In this document: positions 34,141 through 45,270 of the stretch, in pieces
Layout: each line of letters begins with the position of its first letter
How positions within the stretch are numbered: the first letter of the stretch is position 1
Origin: Sapria himalayana
Taxonomy: Eukaryota > Streptophyta > Magnoliopsida > Malpighiales > Rafflesiaceae
DNA length: 64,000 bases
Reading direction: 5' to 3'
NCBI GenBank assembly: GCA_029783825.1
Contig: JAREIK010001716.1
Coordinates: 179,501 to 243,500, forward strand
Program-made: the position numbers and the translations under genes
The notes under the pieces: generated by a model
Told to the model about the DNA's origin: nothing
What the model saw: only the letters and a program-made list of their open reading frames with translations
Databases searched by the model: none

Positions 34141-34698
34141 TGCTGTATATGTAATTTGTTTTTTTTACTAAATAATCTGTTTTAATATTTTCATGTAAGT
34201 AAGGAAATATTAAAAGCCCGGGGATGCAGCAGTAGCACAATAACGGAGGTCCCACTGACCGGTCAGCGGGCCAAAATTTTTGGAGTAGAGCCTGGCCCGT
34301 TCCATGATCCGACCCGCTTCGGTTAAATGAACCAGATGTTTATTTTTTGTATAAAATGATTTGTATTTATTTTTCGGGCGGCTGTTTTTTTTTTTAACCC
34401 GGTTGAACTGTTCATCATCCTCTCTTCTTCTCTCTGTGTGATTTCGTGACTGCTCCGTGCTGCATACTATAAGACATTCTATTCTTGGTTTTAATCTATA
34501 ACGCATAAGCATATTCTGGTGGAGGTAGCTAGTCGTACTGAGCAACTAGTGAACCACGTTATTTCTGTGTTGATTTCTCGTTTTGATTCTGTCGTGGATG
34601 CTTATGGATTAGGATATATATATATATTGCTTATTTCTGTGTTTTCTATTGTTTTCTATTCTTAATCTCACTACCCGTGGAAGCGCGATTGCCCAACA
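34141..34698 (+). repeat. Cop-C 3' LTR
   Basis: Direct copy of 29660-30221; begins right after the polypurine tract and ends CCCAACA. The LINE resumes at 34699. An antisense open frame at 34210-34545 has no recognisable motif. Confidence 0.93.
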
Positions 34699-36200
34699 GA
34701 AACACAGATTTTTATGAGTTTGTAAAAACTTAATAGAATTACCCCACCAATGAGGTATGATTGAAGAAATGGATGCACAAGCTATTTTGACTTAAGGATG
34801 GTCTCAAATCCTAGAACAAGAATATTTTTGGAGATATCTACAAAAAACATTAACAATGCAGAGAACAATGTCATGAAGTCAAAGATCGAATGGGATGCCG
34901 ACAAGATTGAGGAGACTAAAGAAAAAATGAATGAGGCTAGAAAAGAACTGGATGACTTGCTTCTGAAGGATAAGATATATTGGAAATAGAATTTATCAGT
35001 AAAATGGCTTAGAGAGGGTGACAAAAATATTAAATTCTTCCACATGTTGGTCAAGAATAGATTAACCAAGTTGTATATCCACCAGATATGGACTGATAAG
35101 GAATATCTATCGACAAATGAGGAAGAGATTATATAATCAGGATTAGAGTTCTATAGTAAGATCCTCACCAAGATGGAGATGGAAGTAGACAGCTACTACA
35201 TCCCTAGTTAATTTCGATAGTAGAAGGGCAGGAGCTATGTCAAGGACCTATATTAGAAAAAGTTAAGGAAGCACTATACAACATAAAATCGGATAATATG
35301 CTGGGTACAGATGGCTTTTCTTCCTTCTTCTATAAGTCTTGTTGGGACATAGTGAAGAGAGACATATGGGAGGGTTGCATGAGCTTTTTCAATGGAGAGT
35401 AATTTTAGATATCATTTTGTAGCACCATAATTTCACTATACCCCGAGAAGGAGACCCTCGAGCTGGAAGGACCATAGACCCCTCAGACTCTATAATGTGT
35501 CATATAAGGTAATTACAAATATGCTAGCTCTAAGAGTCAAGATGATGCTCTATAAGTGCATATTGGAGAACCAGACGAACTTCGTGTGCAGTGAGGAATA
35601 TCTTGAATAATAATTTTCTAGCACAAAAGATGACCCACCTCATCTCGAAAGAGAATAAAGGTGGGAACATAATTATCAAACTAGAAATGGAGAAGGATTA
35701 TGATAGGATAGACTGGTCATATCTGAGTGAGATACTGGCTAAGATTGGATTCCCCATTGAATGGGTCAACATGATCAATTATTGTGTAGTGCATAGCTGG
35801 TTTTTAGTTATGATTAACTGAGAAGCATCAAAGTTCTTCTAGTCATCTCATGGTATTCAACAAGGAAACCCATTATCACCGGTCTTATTCATGCTAGCTA
35901 CTGAATACTTCTTTAAAAGCATCAACAATCTCTATGAGAAGTACCTAGGAGTAAGCTTTCTCTCGGGTAGCCAAGTATCAGTTAGCCACCTAGCATATGT
36001 AGATGATACCATCATCTTCACAAATGGATTGAGAAGCTCGATTAAAAAGGTAAAGAGGTGCTCTAGAGGTACGAGCGGGTCTCTGACCAAATAATCAATT
36101 TCCAAAAGAGTGATTTTTACTATCAAGCAAAGACAAAACCAAGTAGGGTGGTAGAGCTTAAAAGATATATTGGGAAGAAGAAACATGATTTGCCTATCAC
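34699..36200 (+). pseudogene. LINE reverse transcriptase remnant
   Basis: Resumes with TDFYEFVK, continuing the segment that began at RFQHMWV before Cop-C. A charged, probably coiled segment (KSKIEWDADKIEETKEKMNE, about 34880-34940) is usual between endonuclease and RT. RT blocks: SDNMLGTDGFSSFFYKSCW (about 35290-35345), KLEMEKDYDRIDWSYL (about 35680-35725), GIQQGNPLSPVLFMLA (about 35850-35900) and HLAYVDDTIIFTNG with the catalytic YVDD at 35996-36007. Plant L1 elements more often have FADD or YADD here. Several stops and frameshifts; inactive. The enzyme would copy LINE RNA at the nicked target. Confidence 0.85.
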
Positions 36201-37858
36201 CTATCTATGTTGCCTTTTATTTAAAGGTAATAGTAATAACATGTTCTACGATAATATTCTCACTAAGTTTCGATATTAGATAGAAGAATAGCCAAATAAG
36301 CTCTTGTCTAAGGGAGTGAAGATCGTGTTGATAAAACACTTGCTCACCTCACTCCCTACTTACCTAATTCAGGCGGTGAGACCCACACTCATGGTGATCA
36401 AGATGATGAAAAAATATATGTCAAAGCTCCTATGGGGTCTTGGGAAAGGATTGAAATATTTGAGATGGATGAGATAGGTGAACCTCTGCAAATCAAGAGA
36501 AGAAGGGAGCCTGGGGTTCTGGAATACTTTTGATATCTCAGGGGCATTGGAAGTAAAACTTTGGTGGGATTTATGCACCAAACAATGCCTCCTCAATAGA
36601 TTCCTAAGAGATAAGTATCAGAGAATGGAGCTCCTCGACATTAAAAAAATTATATTGATATGCTAATGTGGAGGTTAATTAAAAAATAAAGTATTACAAT
36701 GGAGGAGTACATAGCCTGGAAGCTATGTTCCGATAATATATCATTTTGGCATCATATGTGGATGGAGTCATAAAAGCTAAGCTCATTTGAATTGAATGGT
36801 CCTTGAGAAACATTAGGCAAAAGTTTTTCAAAGAGGGAATAAGATATCAACCAGCTTACTACAGTTGTCCCTCCTATCATTGTGGAACGAATAAAAAAGA
36901 TCGGAAGGGGACTGGTGGAAAAATTGGTCTGGCTTTTGAATAAAGGTGCATTCACCTTCAAGTTAGTTTAGGATATGTTCTACACTAGGGTTGACCCAAC
37001 ATCAGATCATATGGGCATATGGTATAAGTATATTCCAGTTAAAATTTTTACATGGCATCCAAGTGTAGCAACTACTATAACGAAGAGACATGAATACACT
37101 TGATGCTTCACTATGAGGATTCATCACGTATTTGGTGGGAATACTTTCCCAAATTAAATACCTTGAACATTATGATTAAGCAAGCATTCAAGTTGGATAA
37201 GTTGTCAAACATAAAAATTCCATCTGATTTACCATCGATTAGAAGATAAGTCTCCATACTGATAATGTGGGAGATATAGAAAGAGTGCAATGATGTTAGA
37301 TTCAGGAATAAATAATTCACGGCCGACAGAATGATTTTTAGGATTGATGCATTAGTCGAAAATATACTGCTAGTATGTGGACCAAGAGTTAGATGATGAG
37401 GTAAGCAGTCGCGTGACATAGGTGTTATAGAGTTGTTGATCTGATGGTCCCCTTGAGCTCCATTTTATAAGTCAACAGAATTACTTTTATGGTGTGGGAG
37501 GAGGGCTATTGTGTCAAGAACCTGTGTATTTTATGGCATATAGCTTCTTGGTTCTTTGTATATCTCTTGCTTTGTAGGCTAAATAGGAGAAGAATTGGGA
37601 CTAGTAGAGCTTCGATAGATAAGTGATACAAGAGAAGAGCATTCTGGGTAGTAATTCATCAAAGTTTAGATTTTTATGTTTTTAAATTCTTATAGTAGCC
37701 ATACTCTATTGGCGGCATGTTTTTTTTTATGGTTCAATGTGTATTCTGAGCATATAACCAAAGGGTGCATAGAATTTGATGAGTTGGCCTAAATTGGCCA
37801 ATATTTTACTCTATTGTAAACTATGTGTGCTTATGATAATAAAATTGTTTGTTAAAAA
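36201..37858 (+). pseudogene. LINE region downstream of RT and 3' end
   Basis: Continues in broken frames: KLLSKGVKIVLIKHLLTSLP (about 36298-36357) and SREEGSLGFWNTFDISGALE (about 36493-36552) match the thumb-like region of plant LINEs (consensus GGLGIRNL, family knowledge). VERIKKIGRG and LNKGAFTFKLV (about 36885-36970) match the start of the zinc-binding RT-associated domain. From about 37100 no motif is clear; a 3' untranslated part is likely from about 37620. The element ends in an A-rich run before the 15-bp target duplication. Confidence 0.75.
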
Positions 37859-37873
37859 AACTATAAATTTATT
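37859..37873 (+). repeat. LINE target-site duplication, right
   Basis: AACTATAAATTTATT, identical to 28595-28609. Confidence 0.85.
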
Positions 37874-39701
37874 AAAACAAAACAAATTAATTTTGAAGTT
37901 AGAAAACTTATTCACAAACTTGCAGTCTAAATTTCTACCATAGAAACACCTCAAATTAAAAATAAATATATTTTTAAAATATTATAATTTTAAACAATAT
38001 AATAAATACAATTTGAATTTCAAACAATAAGTGATTTCTTTATAATAAAATACATAAACTTATTACCTTCATATTTGATGATTGTTAATCTTTAAATTTT
38101 TATTTTATACAATAAATATTTCACATATTTTTCTTAGCAAGTAGAATGATATGCAAGAATTCCAATTAATGTCATTAGTTGTTAATTCTCTCATTTGAAT
38201 TTGAAAATTCATCCTTGTGATTGGGTTATATGCACAATGCTATTCACTAGGAAAGCTTGGTCCCTAACTAATCTACTTCACAATTTAGATTACATACCAA
38301 TATAATCAATGTATGTCCTAATGCTGCTTATAGTCCCTAAGATGCCTTCACAACATTTTTCAATTCAATCATTATCAAAGTCTAATACTAATTGTTTGGA
38401 ATGATTGTAACTATGAAAGAATGAATAATTGTATTTAACTTTACTATGACAATTATTATTTTCACTAACTTTTACTTAAGTTTAATTTCACACACTCACC
38501 CTATCACATGTTTACTCATTGTGACTTTTTTACCAACTTTCTTGAAAATTATGTTACATACTATAGTGGATTGCTCTATTAATACTAGTTTGAACAAATC
38601 AATTTGGAGTTTCTAGCATCATCCATTTGTACCATGTTATATATTTCTATTGCACTAGTAGAAAATTGTTCAATTAGAAAAAATCTAGAATATTGTAGAA
38701 AGCATTGGAAAGCTTGGAGAGGTTGATATATTTATAAAATATTATGTCTTGCCTATTTGTAGTACTTCTATTTTAATATTACCATCAATGCATAACACCA
38801 CAACCACATTTCATCTACGTTGAAGTTTTTTTTATGTATTTTTATTTGCATGACATCATCTTCTTAACTAGTTTGCTATAAAATCATTGATTCAATACTC
38901 TTATTTTGCTATTATTCAAGTTGATTCTTTATATGGGTGAGGGCAATTTGGCCCATCTTATCCTTACTTGAAAATGGGGTAAGCAGGTTGGGCTAGGCAG
39001 ACCTACAAATCTTGGAAGATTCAAATTCTGCATATTTAAAATCCCTTGCCTGGATGAAGAAATGAAAGGAACAAAAATAGCTTGAAAATCACTTTAAATC
39101 TATGTGTTTTAAATAGTTTGCAAGATTTTATGAAATATTTAAGAACTTTGGTGAGATGTGGTTTTCTATTTCATAATTACATGAAATTTTAAAAACATTT
39201 TCTTGATGTACTCTTTTGGATTTTTTAAGTACTTATGAACTGCTAAAGCTTTATGGCCAATGTAGTTTTCCTTTGGATTTTATAATTACTTGTTGGCTAA
39301 CAAATCTATTTACACATTTGATAATATCCTTACAATTTCATAAGTGATAGTGAACTTCTGATGTCTTATGTTCAACTAGATAATCCCTCATCCTAAAAAG
39401 TACTTTCTAATTAATGAAACTATTTCCTACAATATTAATTGTATCCAAAGTTCATAGCAATTTGTGAGTTTTGGCAAGTATTTGTGAAATCTTTTTCTTG
39501 TCCTAATTTTCATGCATTATTATGTGTATTGTTAGCTAGTTTAAATATTAAAAAAAATTATTGCGAGTTGTTTCTCCATGAAAGGTTTGGACGCCTCTTC
39601 TAACTATAATTGCATGTGTTGTTGCTGCATGAAAAATTTTGGAGTTGTTTAAAATTCTAAAATGCATCTGTTTCATCAAGGGACAAATCCATCCTTATGG
39701 G
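37874..39701. other. Repeat R right part, then no gene recognised
   Basis: 37874-37910 continues repeat R (TTTTGAAGTTAGAAAACTTA against 22141-22165). The rest is AT-rich without recognisable motifs. A GC-richer patch at 38940-39010 has words like GGCCCA and GGTTGGGCTAGGC reminiscent of the GC-rich hAT ends at 50.4 and 51.7 kb, but no terminal repeat was found. Confidence 0.45.
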
Positions 39702-40459
39702 AATGAAAAGTGTTAGTTAAATGACTACTTAGTTAATAAATAGAACATTATCGTGGATGGTCACACACCTTCTTTGCATCCCCAAGTCCCTTAAAGATCA
39801 TTTTAGGTGGGCTAAACATAGAATATTCTATTATATATTTGGTAATTTTTGATGATGTGTAAATGCATAAAAGAGTGATAATTGAAATGATTTCACTAAA
39901 TTAAAAATTTGATAGATTGTGACGAATAGAAGTAAAATCATTGTGTTTTTAGAGGTAATTGGTGACTTTGTGATAGTGGTCCCATCAAGTAGTTCTAGTA
40001 TCCATTCTTGGCAAAAACTATATCTAATTATTCTTGTTAATTTTTATATGCCTTGACTTTACTACCTCATTAGTACATTCCTTTTACTATGCAACATATT
40101 TTTTCAGGCTATAATATTATCTTAAAGTAAAGGTCATACTCATCTTGTAATATTTAAATGATAATGACAATACTTTTATATCATAGTAACCAAGTATATT
40201 ACTAGTACTAAAACACATGACTATTTTCTAGTGTCATAATTTTTATTTTATTAAAACTTAATATTTCTAAGTTTAGAGTTGTGATTAATTTTCAACGACA
40301 TGACTTTTGAGCTACAAAGAGTTGCAAAAGGGCAATATGTTGTGACTATTTTAAGAGTTGTGGCTTTTTTCCCTCAAGAAAAGGCAAAGCCACAGCCATC
40401 ACTCATTGCCATGACTTTCAGTCACAAGAGATAAAGGCCAAAGCCATAACCACTTCTTA

Positions 40460-42316
40460 GAGCAACTCCAATGGGAGTTGCCAAAAATGGGATGCCAAAT
40501 ATCATTTTGGCACCTTGAATAGTGTTTTGGCACCACAAAAAAAAATTTTACTCCAATGGTAGGTGCCATAATGAGATGCCATTTTAATAATTTAATATAT
40601 TTTTTTAAATTAATCTTTTAAATTTCAATTCAAAACATAATAAATAACGACTAAAAAATAAAACCCCATTTTTTCATAACTTCTATCTTCAAGTTATTCC
40701 AATATGTTGCAGAAATTTGGTCCATGCTGGTAGTATCAGTTTCCATAATTTTCATCTCATTTTGCATTTGAATTTCTTGCACGTGTTTTTCTTCAATTTC
40801 TAACTGTTTGCGATGTTGCTCCAGTGCTATCTCTTGTTGCGCATAAATCTTTTCATGTCGCTCAATTTTTTGTCGTTCTATTTCCATTCTTTCATTCCAG
40901 TGATGATAATCTAGTGACCTTTCATCATCAATTTGTTTATCTTTGCTTTTATGTTTTTTCTTCGAAGCTTTTTGGCCCAATGGCCTTTTGAGGTTGGGAG
41001 AGAACTATGGTTCAGTAGTGTCCCCTAAATATGGAGTTGAATAACTGGATTCAACATGAACTGATTCAGCAATACTACTAGTTGAATGAGTTTTTGCTCT
41101 CTTATTGCTGGTCAAATTATCATTCTATTTCCGCTCCATTTTCAATATATTCCAACAATGCTCGTATTGAAATGGTTTTCCAATTATCTTAGCAAACATT
41201 TCTTTCGCTTCATCAACCTGAAACCATTTGAAATAATTCAATAAATTATTCAGAAATCAAATCTTGCTAGTGTTTGAATTTAAAATATAAATCTTACATT
41301 ATTTTGCTCGGTATGTCCACTTTGTCGTAGTTTTTCTATTTGACAATAAAAACCGACAAATTTACTGCATTTTGCATTTATATCACTCCAACGACTTTTA
41401 ATAGAAGATTGGGAACGCCTTTCGTTATTACCTCCATTAAGTTCTAAGTATTGTGATATTCTTTGCCAGAATGCACCACTTTGTTGTTGATTCCCGGTAA
41501 TTGAATATTTGCTCGTATTAAGCCACGCTGACACAATTAATTTATCTTCTTCAACAGAGAAATTCTTTGTCCTTTGTGACTTTCTCACATTTGGGACGTC
41601 TTCATTTTGTATTGGTGCCAAATCTACTGGATTACTCTGAATAATATCATCATATAAGTCGGTCTCGTTCATTAGCAAATCAGTTAATGAACCATGATAT
41701 TGCAAATTCATCTACAAAAAAATATTGTAATCAATTTATATAATGAGTAATTTATAAAACATTCAATTGAATCTATTAAAAATTAAAATTATAAACCATT
41801 TAAAAAATTAGAAAATAACATACATTAATTATAAAAATCAAAATATAAAATAAAAGAGAATGAAATACCTTTTTTTTGGAAATATTTCTCTTCTGCAAGG
41901 TTGGAATGCGCAAATATAGAAGATAATAATTTTTTTTTAAATTTTTTTGATTGCTGGAAGGAAGATGGGGTAGAAGAGCATTCAAAAAAAAAAAAACAAA
42001 TCTGGATGGAATTGTGATTTGTGCAGCAGCCCATTCAAATTTATAAATAAAATTAAAATATATCCGTTGGATATATACGTTAATTTGTACAATAAAATTA
42101 AAATTGATTTGTACAGTACAATAAAATTAAAATAACCGCTGATTTGCATATTTGTATTTCTCTCTCCTAGGTTGCCATTTATGGCACCCCGAATTCACGG
42201 ATGCTATTTTGGCAACCCGTATGCCCTCTCCGTTGGAGTGAATAAATGTTGTATTGAGGTGCCATTTGCAGTTACGGGGATGGCACCCCGTTTTGCAACT
42301 CCCGTTGGAGTTGCTC
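40460..42316 (-). mobile_element. PIF/Harbinger element, non-autonomous
   Basis: Terminal inverted repeats GAGCAACTCCAATGGGAG (left) and GAGCAACTCCAACGGGAG (right end, complement), one mismatch in 18, are flanked by TTA at 40457-40459 and 42317-42319, the standard 3-bp PIF/Harbinger target. The empty target with a single TTA is preserved in LTR copy A at 759-761. The element encodes only the Myb/SANT-like ORF1 protein on the minus strand; no DDE transposase gene is present in its 1.86 kb. It would depend on a transposase supplied elsewhere. Confidence 0.95.
40651..41711 (-). pseudogene. Harbinger ORF1, Myb/SANT-like protein, two coding exons
   Basis: First coding exon 41711-41298 starts MNLQYHGSLTDLL and holds the Myb/SANT-like segment NFSVEEDKLIVSAWLNTSK..FWQRISQYLE..SIKSRWSDINAKCSKFVG. 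The donor GTAAGA at 41297 and the acceptor TTTCAG at 41218 bound an 80-bp intron, phase 0. The second exon 41217-40651 contains the C-terminal part with LGQKASKKKHKSK and a long Gln/Glu-rich helix, likely coiled coil. Two in-frame TAG stops (41125-41127 and 41005-41007 on the plus strand) break it. The ATG lies immediately after a 3' splice site (TTTTTTTGTAG), suggesting an upstream non-coding exon ending at about 41869. ORF1 proteins of this family bind element ends and assist the transposase (family knowledge). Confidence 0.85.
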
Positions 42317-43892
42317 TTAGAGCACCATGAAATTTGTGGTTTAGAGATGAAATGCATAAGCTGTGGCCAATTCCCATTATTATGACTCTATAATATAGAA
42401 GACAAAGGAAAAACTATGGCCACCATTAAGCATCATTTAGTGGTAAATAAAGTTTATGGGAATTCCAACTCACAACACCTTCTCAGTGTCGTAACTTTGA
42501 GCTCCAAAGATAAAATAACAAAGTCATGCTATCATTCCAAAGTTGTAACTTTCTATTTGGAAAGTGCTTAGAATTCATGAAGAATAAAATAATAAAGAGA
42601 GAGAATCATCATAATAATCTTGATATTAATCTTCTTCTCCACTTTGAACCAAGCACAGCAACAACCATATGAGTTCATTTTGTACTTCCTAGCGGATCCA
42701 CTAACAAATAAGTGATGCAAGAAAAAACCTAAACCCTAGAGTTGAGAGACGTGACTTTCAAACCCCCCTCTCCCACTTTAAGATCGATTTTGGAGATTCA
42801 ATTAAAATATCATAGGATTATTATTTTGAATTCTAGATTCTCATGAGAGTTATTATTGAGAAACTAGGATTCTCAAGACTTATTTTTTTATACTTCCTAT
42901 GAATTTCTCCCCAATGTCAAATTAATTGAGGGCTAGGGTTTATTTATTTTGATTTATGTGATGTATATATAATTTGAATGTTAATTGTGATTTTTGATTT
43001 ACGTCATGAATGAGTATTGATGAAATTAGTGATTAAATAGAATTAAAATTAAGATTTTACTATTAGTGGGTTTGATGTTGTAGTGAATGGTGACTTGCAA
43101 CCCATGAGATTCACTCACACATATGATAGGAAGGAAGTGATAGCCTTTCTGATCATAATGTATAAGACAAATTTGTTTGTCAAAACTCAAAACCAAGGAA
43201 TATTACTCATTATAAGTATGACACTGATAAAGTTAAAAGCACAAATACTTTTACCTACCAATCTATTATATGTATCTTAGAAGAACCAACTCTTTATGAA
43301 TATATATTTTTTTATAGAATATTCTTCTAAGAGTTTTACCTCTAGTGTGTATGTTATATTATCACTATGGTGGATGGGTAATTCACTTGACATGCATGAG
43401 TAGGGGTGTCTTATGAGGTAGTGACATTTCTTTGACTTACTCTAACTAGTATGGTTCCCACTAGTGAGATTTGAAAAAAATATATATGTTAATTATATGA
43501 ATATGGCCCTTAGGAATTCAGAAATATAAACACTTTTAAAAGCACATTAGTTCAAAGTCATTAAAATATCTAAGGCCGGAGAATAAGAATGAACATATGA
43601 AGTAATTAGCAATGACAATTGACAAGTTTCTTAAAAATTATAAACTTTTGAATGACCCTCGATCAAATATGATACGTTTTATCTTGGTGATAAAATACAA
43701 AGGAGATAACTATGAGAGGACCATAATTTGGATTGACTCAATAGTGGTAAGCACCTTAAATGACAACGGAGCATTCTGATAATAATTGAACCTTATTCTA
43801 TATCCAAACTCAAAATGAATCATTCTATTTAAACATAAAATATACAAATAAAAATGGAAAAATCCTAGCATCTAAGAATCTGACCTAAAATA

Positions 43893-43998
43893 ATTTATAA
43901 TGAAAATGAAATTATTTTTAAGCATATTTTTGCTATTAGATTTATTATGTGACTATTACATCCAACATAAAAAATTCCATTAAGAGGACCCTCTTTAA
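43893..43998. other. Short spacer
   Basis: AT-rich sequence between LTR copy C and the MITE; nothing recognised. Confidence 0.5.
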
Positions 43999-44336
43999 GA
44001 GCGTCTCCAACCACACTTAATAAAATAACTAATTAAAATATATTTAAATATTCAATTCAGTATCTTAGCTGCAACACTTCAAAATTTACTCCAACCAAGC
44101 TCAGCAAAAAACCAAAGGTGTGGTGCGAAGTTGGGTTTTTGTTGTTGTCGGTGTTGCTGGAACCAATGGATATCGAAGACGTCCAAGTATTTTTTAAGGG
44201 AAAAAATGATTTGTTGAGTGATAAACGCGTGCTACATTTATTGAGCGAGAAGCGAGCTCGTTGGAGCCCTAATTTTCTAATCACGCTCAACAAAATATCG
44301 TATCCACTGTTTTTAGTGATCCCATTGGAGATGCTC
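43999..44336 (+). mobile_element. Tourist-like MITE M1
   Basis: 338 bp. Starts GAGCGTCTCCAAC and ends with the complement of GAGCATCTCCAAT, typical PIF/Harbinger-derived ends. Aligns along its length with M2 at 48352-48695 in the opposite orientation. The flanking triplets TAA and GAA do not match exactly. Open frames on both strands (about 78 codons) are MITE sequence. Confidence 0.8.
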
Positions 44337-44574
44337 GAAAGATTCTTATGAATATACTAACAACGAATATACTCATAACTATTATTCAAAAAATTTATCA
44401 AAAACTATATAATAAAATAACTTTTATATTTCATATTTCTTAAAAATTTTTGAAAGACTCATTAAAAACATGGTCATCACCAAGATTAAAATGAAACTTT
44501 AATATTCTTCTATTTATTTCACTTATAATCAACACAATGAATAGTGATTCATGCAAAATGATTGATTATGAGGC
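44337..44574. other. Spacer
   Basis: AT-rich, nothing recognised. Confidence 0.5.
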
Positions 44575-45270
44575 TAAGAAAGAGCAGTGGCAGTATTATA
44601 ACATGGCAATACACAGTTATTGGTAACTTAAAATTTGATTAGTAACATTTATTAGTGAATGTTAATAATATAAATTATTTTCTATTCGCAATGGAATATG
44701 GCACTTGGCACTGCAATGTTATTTTAGTATATTTGTTATTTTTAATCTTTACAATTTTTATTTTACAAAAATGCATTAATTTGTGTGCTCCTATAAATTC
44801 GTGTAGTTCCCAAATTGTGAAATTATTTTATAAAGTCATGCCTTTTTATAAACTACCACTTTCATTTCATATTTTTTATCATAATATTGAGATGAAACAA
44901 TTGCTGCTGCTCTTTCTTCCATTTTTGATAAATTATTATTATGTTTTCCACGTATTGCTTTTCTAGTTTGCTATTGTGTTTGTGATTAAGTTGAATTTGT
45001 TAAAAAACACACAGAATAAGAAGTAGAGTTTGCAAGAAATAGTTGATTTCTTTTTATCTTTTAATATTTAGCTTTTAAGCCTGCTTAGGCCACAACATTG
45101 CAACAAAACAACAATATTTCCTAGTTATCAATATTACTCCCACGGATGTCATTGAACAACCAATTTGAGGGTTTTTAGGCACACCTATCTTCCATTTTAC
45201 CAGAATCATGTTTTATCCTTTTACTAAGATATATATTGTAAGCAGGTGCTCCAATTCTAGCTACTACTTT
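44575..45270 (+). repeat. Dispersed non-coding repeat P, copy 2
   Basis: Full-length relative of 16180-16795 (shared phrases TTTACAATTTTTATTTTAC, TTTGTGTGCTCC, GTAAGCAGGTGC). This copy has about 45 extra bases around 45125-45170. Confidence 0.75.

Larger units (their letters stand above)
29660..34698 (+). mobile_element. Ty1-copia element Cop-C, nearly complete
   Basis: LTRs of 562 bp (29660-30221) and 558 bp (34141-34698), both beginning TGCTGTA and ending CCAACA, enclose a primer-binding site, a gag with an internal deletion, a pol in one continuous frame and a polypurine tract. The flanking pentamers GTAGC and GAAAC agree at three of five positions, compatible with a decayed 5-bp target duplication. 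It sits inside the LINE, between endonuclease and RT. It is the best preserved element in the window but carries eight premature stops in pol and a frameshift at the protease active site. Confidence 0.93.
28610..37858 (+). mobile_element. L1-type LINE, 5' truncated, split by Cop-C
   Basis: Flanked by a perfect 15-bp direct repeat AACTATAAATTTATT (28595-28609 and 37859-37873). The left part carries an AP-like endonuclease, the right part a LINE reverse transcriptase and a downstream region, all on the plus strand. An A-rich run precedes the right target duplication. Without Cop-C (29660-34698) the LINE is about 4.2 kb, shorter than the usual 6-7 kb of plant L1 elements, and it lacks ORF1, so it is 5' truncated as is common for target-primed reverse transcription. 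Many stops; inactive. Confidence 0.88.
39702..43892 (+). repeat. Athila-type LTR, copy C, interrupted by Harbinger
   Basis: Matches copy A from its first base (AATGAAAAGTG) to about A position 2320, in the same order; the last roughly 220 bp of the LTR are absent. No gag, primer site or second LTR is adjacent, so it is a truncated solo LTR. A 1,857-bp Harbinger element with its TTA duplication sits inside (40457-42319). Outside that insertion, copies A and C are closely similar. Confidence 0.8.

Noticed and set aside
34210..34545. 111-codon minus-strand ORF
   Set aside because: Lies wholly in the Cop-C 3' LTR and its counterpart in the 5' LTR is broken.
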